Below are positions 48,089 through 59,389 of a stretch of DNA of 64,000 nucleotides, piece by piece (the first letter of the stretch is position 1; each line of letters starts with the position of its first letter). The notes under the pieces were generated by a model, which saw only the letters and a program-made list of their open reading frames with translations, ran no database searches and was not told where the DNA came from. The DNA is from Microbotryum silenes-acaulis (taxonomy: Eukaryota > Basidiomycota > Microbotryomycetes > Microbotryales > Microbotryaceae), in the NCBI GenBank assembly GCA_003665825.1, contig QPFY01000015.1, positions 124,001-188,000 on the forward strand. Direction: 5' to 3'. The translations under genes and the position numbers were made by a program.

Positions 48089-48532
48089 ATGGCCAAGGCC
48101 AAGTCCAGGTTATTGACCGTACGACTACTCTCCACGTAAGACGGCTACCACACCCTGTACCTCCCCAAGCTCACAGAGGACGATGAGCTGACAACTCGGT
48201 GTCCTTCCCTCTTCCACTCTCGCACGTTCCCGTCCTGTATGCGCGAGAACAGCGTCGGTACAGGGTTCAGCTACATCGCCAAAAGGCCGAGGACGGCGGA
48301 GAAGAAGTTGGCGTTCATGAAGGTGCGTCGATACGTCGTAGAGGGAGGATGGAAGTAAAGAGCGAGATCGGAGCTGACCGTCCCCGGTTCGCGGTGTTTG
48401 CACGTGTATGCAGTACGATCCCAAAGGTACGAGTAGCTTGCTCGATCATGTATGTTCAAGATTAAACCCTGACATTGTCTGTACCTCACAGCGGGCAAGC
48501 ACGTTCTCTTCATGGAAGCCAAACTCAAGTGA
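48089..48532 (+). CDS. MRPL39: Mitochondrial large-subunit ribosomal protein bL33m
   Basis: Four exons (48089-48135, 48253-48322, about 48415-48425, and from about 48491 to the stop at 48530-48532) give a protein of about 54 residues: MAKAKSRLLTVRLLS, TGFSYIAKRPRTAEKKLAFM, YDPK and GKHVLFMEAKLK. Length and the RP...LAFMKYDP...KHVLF pattern are those of bacterial-type L33. It acts in the mitoribosome large subunit. The gene is strikingly fragmented for its size: introns occupy more than half of the 444 bp. Confidence 0.85.
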
Positions 48533-48818
48533 CGCACGCCGCGCAATATGGGACACCACGCATAGACCACCATCTTGGAAGGATCTACTCACTGTACCAA
48601 AAACATCTGTCAACAACGTGCAATGCCTTCCTCAACAACCACGCTACTGGTACGGGCAAGAAGCGGGCTAGCCGTGAGAGAGCTGTTGCCCAAAGCGAAT
48701 TTCCTCTACCCGGGCCATGGTGTTCGGCTGGACCTCGGGCAAGTACGGATACTTGGGCACTCCAGGCATTACACGCGAAAAAAACAACCCCAAATCACAT
48801 GTGCCTCCTTTCTTTCCT

Positions 48819-50511
48819 TTACACGAGCACGACCGCTTGGCCCCGTGCGATCACGGCACCATCGTCGGCCAAATCGACTTGCATCCCCAGCACCCCGTTC
48901 GCACCTTGGCGTCTACGAGTTCATCACGCATCCCGAAAATACGTCAGAATTTTGTCATACGGCGCGCAAGAGTCGGTCATGCTTACTTGGCGTTCGCGAT
49001 CATGGCCTCGAGCGCGTCGTCGATCATCTCCACTTCGTCCTTGAACGCCATAGAGAAGCCCTCGATGAGACCTAGGTTGCTGACTGAGAATGCCCAAAAG
49101 TGTTCAAGATGACAGATGTGCCTCAGGTAGTACGTTAGCATGGTAAGGAATTTAACCGATACCCCACAAGCTCGAAAGAGCTCAAACTTTTCAGCCGAGT
49201 CCGTACCCGTACCGACGCGACACCAGCAATAACTCACCGACATGTCGTCCATCTTCCGCAAACTGTCGATCCGTGCAATGAAATCCATCAAACTCGCCTC
49301 GATCAACAGGTTCACCTTCATGCATAAGCCTCCCAACCCCATTCATCAAATTAGGCTCCACGCCGGTGGCATGATAGGCCGGTGAAGTCGGGTAAGCGCC
49401 TGGAAGGGTACGGCTGTCGTACGAGGTGAAAACGGGGGTGGTTTGGAACTTGTGGGCGAGTGGATAGGCCGTTCCGTGAGCGGACGTTAGAGGTTGCTGA
49501 GGTGGTAGAGGAGGGATCACGCTCGACAAAGACCCGACGCCGCGGCCATAATATTCTGGCTCGGGCGAAAGGTCGAAGCGATAATCGACCTTTTCCAGCG
49601 ATGTTCTGGGAATAGTGTCGTGGCGCGGGAGACAAGCATGCTGGACATTGGGCGCGACTTGCATGTCGTGTTTTTGTTTCCCGGAATGATGGCATTTCTC
49701 CCTTCGTGCTCGAGAGTCCGATTCCTGACTCGGCAGCTCGTGGGGCTTGCGCACAGCGAGATGCTCAATCCCGGGCGAAGGAAGGGATGGTCGAGTGGGT
49801 TTCGGACTGGTGACGTGCGGTGGTGTAGCGTTGTGACCTTGGCTTGTCGGATGATGTTGTCGAGAGTCGTTATTGCGCGAGGGAACTGGATGTCGAGGCG
49901 GGGAAGGCCCAGAGGAAGATTGTTGAGGGGGCTGCAACCCGCAGAGACGGGCACCAAGCTCATAGTCGATATAGGCATTCACTTGGTCATGACTCTGGAC
50001 AAGAGGGATGATAAACACGTTCACCATCTGGCCTCTGCGAGGGCTCGGTCGTGTGAGCCCCTTGACTGACGGTTCGACTTACCCGTCGGTGCGGATTGTA
50101 GTTGTCTTTGAGGGGGCTCGAGTGATGCTGCGAAGTCTACGTCAGGATGCGGAACACGTCAGTTTCACAGGGTACAGCAGACGAACCAAACTTGTCCCAA
50201 TTCGTCCGAGTTCCTCTCACCTTGGCAGTTCTTGCCGAACGTTCGAACGATGGGCGAGCCTGGCGATCCCTATCCCTTTCTTCCCTCGGCGGGGCGTGCG
50301 CTGACAGGTGTTCGGAGGTAAGGAAGCTCACAGGTGATTGGAAGGTGACATGGCGTCGACTCGGAGAATACCTACAGCTTTCATCGCCCAGTGTCCATTG
50401 GCTGCTCGCATGTGCGAAGCCGGCCATGGATGATGCTTGAACGGAACTCGCTGTCGTGTGCCGCGGTTGGAGAATGGTTGGGTCGTGCCCGGCCCTGGCC
50501 GGTGCAGTCAT
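48819..50511 (-). CDS. Predicted protein with a possible YbjQ-like C-terminal domain
   Basis: This is a multi-exon minus-strand gene. The N-terminal and middle parts are Ser/Pro/His-rich (MTAPARAGHDPTILQPRH; later PPRHPVPSRNNDSRQHHP) without motifs. The C-terminal exons read GLIEGFSMAFKDEVEMIDDA-LEAMIANAK, joined across an intron (gtaagc...tcgtag) to RQGANGVLGMQVDLADDG-AVIARGQAVVLV. The A-x2-GAN-x-V-x-GM-x-D...G-x-AVVL pattern resembles the end of YbjQ/UPF0145 domains. The stop may be TAA at 48819-48821, or the gene may splice on to about 48671. Exon borders near 49190-49330 are uncertain. Function unknown. Confidence 0.5.
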
Positions 50512-52002
50512 GGTCTCGATTTGAGCGATGACTAGGTAAGACGTAGATGCAGTATGCGAGGAGAGTCACCCCAAGAGGGAGCTGTATGGGGGAGAAGGAG
50601 GCTCTGATCTGGGGGTCAACACTGGCCCCAGTCGGGCGCTGTCGCGCGCTGAGGCGTTGAGCGTTGAACGTTGAACCCCCCCTGGGGGGCCTGAGCGCTG
50701 GATCCGCACGGGGGGATAGGAGCGAGCAACGTCATTCAGGGGTTGAAAAGCCGTGCGACCCGCGGAAATCTCGTCGGGCAATCCAGCCGGCCGAGATCAC
50801 GTAATGGTGCTACTTTTAGGCTGGGCAGTGACACCGTACAGATAACATGTGTGTCGCGATCATCAACCTGGATCCGATGTGCTTCCGAGAGCGGGGACAA
50901 ATCCCGAGGCTGGCACCGGCAAGCGGCTCGTTGTAAATCCTATAAGACGTGTGTGAACGTGCCCTTGCCCGGCGCTCTGGACACGGGTGATTTGTGTACG
51001 TGGCCCTGCTAATGCGAGCTCTGACCTTAGTCCTTGGTAGTAGCCAAGTGCCAAACAGAAACTTGGCGCAGGAGGCGTGTGAGACATGGCAGTCTCCCTC
51101 GGCTTGCAGAGGTTGCCGAGATTTGTAAGGGCCGGTCAGTGGGGCCATTGCTCGGGATCTCAAGCTTTTGCAAGGCTGCAAGACGTCGATCTCATTTCAT
51201 TATGCGTCACCCGTCGCTTTCATTTCGTCACAAAGCTCTGTTTGCCCTGGAAGGCGCCCAGGAACCCGCCATATTCGCGAACGCTTGGAGGGAGTGAATT
51301 CGCCTTTTAGCCCGCAACACAATTTGCACTTAGCAAGCGCGATGCAGCTAATGGTGAGACAAGCGACTCTGTCCGTGCGCGCGCAAGCTCAAGTACTCTG
51401 CTGTGGCAGCCCTGATGGCGCCGCTGGCTCGCACGGGCCAGCCCGAAACGCCCGCGCCGATCGAAAATGCCACACTGACGTCTTGGAGCTTGCGCCGCGC
51501 CGCCGCCTGAAACAGGAAAGTCTCACTTCTTTGCAATCACCGCGCACGCGCACTCGCCGTCGGCGCCACCCAAATGGCATGTCGCAGCCCGTCGGGTCTA
51601 AAGTCGGATCCAGGCTCATCCAGCCAAAGTCAAGCGGAAAGAGGTCTCGATTTCACTCTCGGCCCAAGTGGTCGTCACAGATCTGCCCACCCTTCACATC
51701 ACTCGTTTTTCTTCGTCACTCACCGATTCACATACGTTCTTTTGGCACTCGGCAAAAACACAGCGTTCATTCACAACACTGTGACCACCACTCGTTCCTC
51801 TGCACGACCATCGCACTCTTCGACTCGAGTTCCCCCGAAACCAGCTCCGCCTCCGGGCTCCGGTCGAGCAGCTCACCACATTGCCCCTCTCAGCCCACTT
51901 CCACCTCCGTGACCGCCCCCGGACACCGCCGCGCAGGATTCAACAACAGTTCCAAGCGATCTTGGCCATCTAGTCCCAATTCATTCGAACGAATTTTGCA
52001 CC
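50512..52002. other. 1.5-kb divergent intergenic region
   Basis: No gene is supported. A short perfect hairpin (CCCCCC/GGGGGG) lies at about 50677-50690 between repeated GCGTTGAGCGTTGAACGTTGA words. Sequence from about 51650 on is the C/T-rich promoter and leader of the RhoGAP gene. A long frame through 51168-52334 is out of frame with that gene and has no motif. Confidence 0.45.
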
Positions 52003-55000
52003 ATGGCCACAATCACGGATTCTCCGTCGTCGACCTTCGGTCTCGCCTCGCAACTTCGCAGCCCGCCGCCCCCCTCGCCGAACCTCTACGGCAGCGAGGC
52101 TGGACGGGAGTTGCCCGTGCTGGACATCGTGCCCATATCGGCCAAGAAGGTCACTCCTGCGATGCGAGAAGAGTTGCGACGTTCTCCAAAAATTACAGGA
52201 ACCCCTGCATGGATTTCGAGGTCCGATTCGTCGACGAGCGTGCAGAAGGTACACGCTGCGGCCGCGGTGCGCTCGTCACTCGCCGCTTCGACGAAGTCCG
52301 ACGCGGATGGCCAAGTCGTACTAGGGCGCCATAACCAGGATAGCCAAGCACCCCGGTCCAGCGCCAAAGGTCTCGAGGATGACAACTCGACCTCATCTAA
52401 GACGCCGCTTTCGCCCCCCGAGCTCATCCAGATCATCAAGCCCAAATTCTCGCTCAATGCGCAGCGTACTGGCCCTCCTCCTCCTCGCCCCGTTCGCCCG
52501 AGCTCGCCCCCTTTCCTCGCCTCGGCGTTGGAATCCTCCACTTCGCTCGGCGCCATCCCTGGCGGGGAGCAGAACGACGCCGGTCCGATCGACGTCTCGT
52601 TCCCCTCGCTCGGGAGTCTAGATCTCGGCGTTCAGTTTGATGAGACAGCCGGCGCCTTCTACTCGACCTTCCGACCGGCAGGAGACAGCCAGCGCAGCAG
52701 CGCGAAGACCTTGCCCAACAAAAGTCAAGAAATCGAGATTCCAGCGCCGGTCCCCACTGTAGGTGATACGACCTCCACCATCTCGGCCACGGTCGATCGG
52801 TCCGATGTCTTCACCAGCAGCGTCGCTTCTCGTGATACCCCGATTCAGGGTCAGTCACCGAAGCTCGAGCCGGCTACGCCCGTCGTCGAAAAGATCAAGT
52901 CGAGCCGTCCCTCGCCCGCTCAAGCCTCGGGGCCGTTTCCAAACAACGCGGCCTCGCCCAAGTCCTCCACTTCGTCCAAGATGTCGTCCTCCTTCGTTGC
53001 CCCCAACAAGTCGGGTCGCTTGCCCGGCAACCTCCTCTCCCTCGCCCGCCGCACGGCCCACATCTCCGACACCGTCGGCTACGCATGGCGACTGGCCCTC
53101 CTCGAGAAGCTCGAAGCTATCACGGGATCATTCTTGACGATCGAGGATGCCGAGGCAATCTTGTCTATTGGAGCGAGCCCCGCATCAAAAGCGGTAAGCC
53201 TTTTCTTCTGCATCTGTTCTTTTCCTTTGTAGTCGGAGTCCTGATCTCATTTTTCGGGCGCTTCACAGGCCAACCGAGCGAACCACCGCAAATCCTTGAT
53301 CGGGATTCCCACCGTTCGTCTTCCCCCTCAACGTAAATTGCACAAGAGCAACAACGGCAGCACCAGCACCAACACTACCGCGGTTGCCGCTGGGTCTGGA
53401 GCCAGGAATACATTCTTCAACAAGATGAAGCGTGCGCTCGGAGCGCCTGTCGCTGAGAGCGAAAAAGTGGACACGTCGACCAAGACCCAGCTGTCCAAAG
53501 GCATCTTTGGCGTGCCGCTCACCGTGGCCGCCGAATACGGCTTTGTGACATCGATGATCGCTGGGCAACGCCACGAGCTGCCCGGAGTCTGCTTCAGCGC
53601 CGTTGAGGAGATCTACCGACGGGGTCAAGGTGAGCTGAACGCTGCAATTATTGGTCCGTCCTTGTTGAGCTCGACTGAGTCATTTTTGCATCTTTCAGGA
53701 ATGAACGTTCCCGGTCTGCTCGTCAATCACGGCGAAACGTCTCGCGTCGCCAAGCTGGTGGCAATCTACAACACTGCGCCCGAGTACGGCGAGCAACACG
53801 ACCTATCCATTGAATCGATCCACAGCGTCACCGCTTTGTGAGTGAACACGAACCTTGGTATGGCTTCGGAGTGGAACTAACCTGACATCGCCCCGTCTCT
53901 GCTTTTCCAGGCTCAAAAAGTACCTGCGCGACCTGCCCGAGCCAGTTCTCGACCAGCGACTATGGAAGTTATTCCTCTCGGCTTGCGTCTACTCGACCAA
54001 CTCGATCAAGGTTCGCGTGACGAGTGCCCAAGTCATCTTGCGACTCCTCCCGACACCCAACTTTTCCCTGCTCGTCTACATGGTCGCCTTCCTGTCCCAA
54101 ATTCCCTTATTCCCCGAGAACCGCCTCTCGCTCGAAAGCGTTTCGCACATCGTCGGCGCCATGCTCATGTCGCCCCGAGATCCCTCGCCTCAGTCGCAGT
54201 CGAAAGGGAGCAAGTTGTTGGCACACATCACGGGTCCGACGGATACGATCGATTCGAGCGCGAACGCCAAGAGGGCTGAGGAAGCCCTCTTGTGGCTTCT
54301 CAAGCACTGGAGTCTGGTCGCTGACGGGTTGTTGGAACCCGAATTCGACGTTGACGTCGATGCCGTGCTGGATCGGGACCCCGTTGCATCCTCCACGAGG
54401 TCCGACTCGTTATCGCACCCCAATGAGGATACTGAAGAGGAACTCGATGGTGCCGCCGACCCCTTGCGCTTCTTGCCGAACGACGATTTGAAGAAGAGCA
54501 TGTCCCAGCCCGAGGCTACCTCGTCCCGAGCGACGCTGCTCATCGCCCTCTCGGCCAAGGCCAAGGTCGAGCAGCCCGAGGTCGCGCAGGTCAAACCCCA
54601 ACCTGTGGAGCCCGAAAACCAAAAAGGGGCCGACAAAGAAGCGCCAAGAGCGCCTGACACACCTACGACGCTTGAGATCCTTCCGCGACTCCACTCCGGA
54701 TCGGTTCCTGGCGGTCCTACTGCGGCCGAGACCCCGGACATGTCGCAATACTCGCAAGATACGCCGGTTAACTTTACCCCCGTGGAACGAGTCGTCTCGA
54801 CTTTTGCCGACTCGGACGTCACGAGTCGACGTGTCAGCGCCAAAACCATGACACCTATTATCTTTGATTGGGACCCGCCGACCAAAGGTGGCCCAATTTC
54901 GCACCAAGAATCGCACAAGCCGCAGCCTATCCAAGTTGTGGCTGAAGAGGTGTACGAGGATCTGCCGCCACCCACGCCGGCGAAAGAGGTCACACCCGAC

Positions 55001-56050
55001 CCGTACGGCGCACCAACTTCCGCGATGGGACCGCCTCCGTCGCAAGATTTGCCCACGACCCCGATGTCGGACGATACCGCTCCCGTGTCACCGACCGCCG
55101 CTATCCACCAGGTCACCTCGCGAGAGTTGCAAGAGGACTTCCTCATCGCCGGTCTCAACGAAGAAGTCACGCCCGTACCTGCTCTCGACGAAGAGCGTCG
55201 AGGCACGTCGCTTTCGTCCTCCGACTCTTCGGCCCAAGAAGGTGCTCTTACGCCGTTCTCGTCCGCGCGTTCGGACTCGATCCTCGCCTCGTATTCGATG
55301 GACCGCTCGGCTCGCAACTCAGAGTCGTCGAGGAAGTCGATGAACTCGGCCAACGGTTTCTCCCGAGCGCGCCCCGAAGACGCCTACTACGGTCCTCTGG
55401 GCATGGACGAATCCGTTCTGGACGACCTGATGGACTTTGACGACGATACTTCATCGGCTGTGCTCAAGTTCCCGTCTCCCCCCGGTTCGACCAAGACGCG
55501 ACGCCTCTCGGAACTCACACCGACCGTGCTCGCTTCGATCGCCAAGATGCAAGCGACTCGACGTACCTCACGAGCTTCGGTATCGTCGCAAAGTTCGTCG
55601 ATTCGATCGGGTCCTCGAGGTTTGCCTCGCCTCGTCGATGCCAATCAGCTCGATGAAGCAAAGCGCACGATCGACGCCCAGCGAGTCGAGATCACAGACT
55701 TATGGAAGCAATTGACCGACCTTGAGACGCGACGAGAAGCGGACCGACACCACTTGTCGACACTTCAAATGCAAATCCTCGAGCTCCGAACGGCGGGTCA
55801 AGCCAAGGCAGCACCTCAGGTCGACGAGAAGCAGATCCACGCCGAGTGGGAGGCCAAACTCGCCGAGCAAAGCAAGGCCGCGCAAGAGCAGCTCGAGGCT
55901 TCCAAGTTCGAGCTCGAAGAGGCAAGGAAAGAACTGCGCGTTCAGGATGACGAGTCTAAGAAGCAAATCGTTTCGCTCTCGTCTCAGCTGGACGCGATCA
56001 GGAGCTTGTTGATGGCTGGCATGGCCGGTGACGTTTCGGCTTCAACATAG
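52003..56050 (+). CDS. RhoGAP-domain protein lacking the catalytic arginine
   Basis: Four exons (52003-53193, 53269-53629, 53699-53837, 53911-56050) encode about 1,276 residues. A disordered Ser/Pro-rich N-terminus precedes a RhoGAP domain at about residues 475-700: GIFGVPLTVAAEYG, LPGVCFSAVEEIYRRGQG, VPGLLVNHGE, VAKLVAIYN, LLKKYLRDLPEPVL and SLLVYMVAFLSQIPLF. Where RhoGAPs normally have G-x2-R-x-S-G (the arginine finger), this one has GLLVNHG, so Val replaces the Arg. The C-terminal half is disordered, then a coiled coil (about 1150-1260: LDEAKRTIDAQRVEITDLWK ...). It probably binds a Rho GTPase; strong GAP activity is doubtful. Confidence 0.82.
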
Positions 56051-56407
56051 CGTCCGGTTTACACTTTTACACTGCGCCTCGGTCTTGGTCTTTGTTGCTC
56101 CATTTTTGGCGGAAGTTATTCATTTTTGTAGCAAGATTTTTTTGTTTTGTTTGTATAATACCTTCCCGCGGCTACCCATATGTCTACATGCAATAATCGT
56201 CTTTATACCGTAATACCTTTCCTGATCGTCAAGATCGAGTGAGAACGAGAAAGCCCCTTGACGATCATTGGTGTGCGATGTGCACTGTCGAACCACTACC
56301 ACTCTTGCCGAAGATATCGGACATGGCTCCACCATCCTTTGAAGTAACCCGAGCCCTGTTGCGCTTCATCTTCGATGGCCTCGAAACCTGCAGAAGGAGA
56401 GGACATG

Positions 56408-58941
56408 TCAACAGAGTTCACTCACCACCGAACGCCCACAAAGACTGACCCTCTCGAACTTCAGACCTCCCAAGACGAGATCAATGCCGGCCTCGATCTT
56501 TTTCCTCAAAGCCCTCGCCGCTTCTCGGTCCTGGAAGATGGACCATTGACGATACGAGAGCCAGAGGTACAAGGTCAAGCATCGATGGAACGACTCGAGT
56601 CGCATCAAAAAGTCCGAGTTGTACACGAGAGAGCGTGCCTGCGAAGCTTGGAACGCCGTGACGACGGTTTCGGCACTTGTTCCTGTACCGGCGTGTCCTT
56701 TGGATGCCGTCGCACCACGGGCTTTCTGCGCCGCCGTGACTTCGTCAATGAGTTCCAAAGCATCCCCTATTCCACTCGTCTTCGTCCACCTCTCCATCAT
56801 GATAGGTCGCCCCGCAGCAAACTCTTCTACGAAATGAACCAAAGCACCGACGACATTGACATCGCGCATGTTGACCGGCGCGTTGCCGAACAAGAGGCGC
56901 TCGTCGCAGCCTAGTGGTCCGATGTGCGCGATCGCATCGACGACCTGACTCGCCGAGCGGATCGAAGGAATCTTATACAGCTCAGAATTGGTACGGGATA
57001 GGATCTGGACGAGGCGGAAGACTTTGGAGAAAGGCGTGTGGGCTGGTAGTAAGGTTTGTACGCGTTGGAACGCGGCTACACTTGTTTCGAGCACAGCCCG
57101 TTCGACCTTGATCGTCGGCGTCTTCATGGCGTCGATCAGGATGGGCATGTCGTCCTCGTCGAGGCAGGTCGCTTCGCCTACGACGTCTTCGACGGAGACG
57201 GAGCCGTCGTCGGGACCAGATGGACTGGTTGGCGTGTGGAGGCCGAATCGACCTGCTCGACCGGCGATTTGCTTAATCTGCGGCGTCGGGAGCTGAATCT
57301 CGGCTTTGCCGTCCCACTTGTGAAGACTTTCAAATACGATGCGTCGAACTTTACTGGAAACGTTACACGAGATTGAATCAGTTTCTGCAGTGCGAATCGA
57401 ACTAGTGCTCCCGTGGCTCACAGGTTGAGACCCATCCCCACCGCATCGGAAGCAACGAGCACATCGTAAGCACCTTCGTTGAACATCCTCGCCTGTTCCT
57501 CTCGCACTTCAGGTGGCAAGCCCCCATACGCAACGGCGACTTTAAGCCCCGTCTTTTCCTCAACCGCGCGCTTGAAGGCAAAAATGTTGCTCCTCGAGAA
57601 CGTGACGAGACAATCGCCCCTCTGAATCTTGGACAGGTCCCCACCGAGGGATTGCTCGGCCACGACGAGAGGCGACAAGCGGCTGTAGCGTTTGACGATG
57701 CACTCGTCGCCGAGTTCGTGCGCAAGCTTCTGCACGAGTTCAACGACGCTTTCTTCGCCACAGAGGTGTAGTTCGCTGCAGTTGGCTCCAATGACGACGT
57801 TCGTCCACGCCGTGCCACGTTGGAAGTCGGCGATCAGCTGGATCTCATCGACGACGCCGACGTCGAGATTTCTGTTCATGGGGAACATCTCGACCGTACA
57901 GCTCGTGAGACCGGCATCGACATCGACGGTCCTCTGTTCTTCTCCCGTCAATAGATTGCAAGCGACCTTGGGCTCTTCGCCAATCTTGCCATTGTTGAGT
58001 CGTGAATAGACTTCGTGAGCCAAGAGGCGCAGAGGGCCGGCATAGACTCCCTGCCTGCATCGAGCGAGAGCTACGAGGGCGGTGTGGGTCTTGCCCGAAT
58101 TGGTCGGTCCGACGTGGAGGATCAGCTTGCGTCTTCGAGCTCGAGTGCGAGGGTAAGCTTCACCAGGGTAGCGGCGGTCGGTCGCCTCGGCGAGGTGATG
58201 CAATTTCGACAGGGTGATGTTGGCGACGAGTTTGGGATCCCGAGTGGTGGTGGCGGCGGTCCACCCTACGGCCGGTGGTAGAGGTTGCTGACGGGCCCAG
58301 TGCACGAACATGCGCAAACACGCATTTGTGATGCTCGACGGTCCTTCATCGATGTAGTTGGACTTGACGCGGGGCAGATCCCACACGATTGCCGGAGTGG
58401 AGACACCGTTCTCATCGGTTTGAGGACGGCCATCGACGCCCCTTTCGAGTTGAGCTCGGTTCTCGCGCAGGTGAGACAGAGCGTCATTCGCGAAACTTCG
58501 AGCCAGATTCGAAAAGGCTTCTTGGTCGAGTCCCATGTCGCGTGCAACTGCTTTGATGGACGCATCGGCCTTGCTCCAGCTCGACTTGAGTTGCACCTCG
58601 AGCCGATCGAGCAGCGCAACGAAGCTGATGTCGGACGACGACGCGCGCGAACTAGACGAGGTAGCGGGATTAAAGCCGGTGCTTTTGCGTGCGAATGAGT
58701 TCCACTTGGTCTGAGTCGAAGGGCTCGAGTTGTTGCCCCCGCGTCGGGTTGGGATCGGCGGTGGAGCTCGCTTAGGCTTGAGCTTGGGAAAGGTCGATTG
58801 CGAAGCGCCTTCGCTCCCTCCACGTCGCTGGCGTGGAGCCTTTGGGCCAGATCGCAGCAATGTCAAGCTGGTACACAGTGATCTGGAACCCAGTATCGGC
58901 GCCCATGGGATCCTGCACGGATGACGAGCAGCGCACAGCAT
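56408..58941 (-). CDS. SUV3: Mitochondrial ATP-dependent RNA helicase Suv3
   Basis: Helicase motifs in order: LILHVGPTNSGKTHTAL (I), GPLRLLAHEVYSR (Ia), VVDEIQLIAD (II, DEIQ), CLVTFSRSNIFAFKR, VAYGGLPPEVREEQARMFN, VLVASDAVGMGLNL (V) and IKQIAGRAGRFG (VI). The Suv3 C-terminal domain follows. One intron near 57350-57420 joins MGLNL to KVRRIVFESL. Suv3 works with the exoribonuclease Dss1 in mitochondrial RNA turnover. Start 58941 (MLCAARHPCRIPWAPILGSR) gives a basic, acid-poor presequence; an in-frame ATG at 59040 is possible but less presequence-like. It is convergent with the RhoGAP gene (357 bp). Confidence 0.92.
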
Positions 58942-59389
58942 TCTTGCGTCGCCTGTCGGGTCGTCTTCAACTCGGCTTGGAAAGGTGCGCGAGTTGCGAA
59001 GCCGACCAACCTCGACCCGGCACCGATCCCCCAAGCTCAAGTCAGTTCCAGGCGCTAATAATTCAATTGTCGCTCGTCGAGCGTCTCGTGTCCTCCAAGT
59101 ACTACAACGAGCAGTCTCCGACTGAACGACGATTCATGAAATTTAAAAATTAAACAAACACCACTAGCCCTTTCCTTCCTTCTTCTGCCTTTCCTTTGTG
59201 CCGATCTCTATTGATGAACATGAATAGTTAATGATACCAGTGGGAACCCGTTAAATTAACGGGAGGAAGAAATTCAAGCAGCAGAAGAATCGAACAGTCT
59301 ACATGATTTCCAGCGGAGGTCAAGAAAACACAATACGAACAACAGCAATGAAACATTTCGGCATTCATCCTCCATTCATCGCCGAAACA

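Noticed and set aside
48475..49112. Plus-strand frames downstream of bL33m
   Set aside because: They are antisense to the minus-strand exons with the YbjQ-like pattern and contain no motif.
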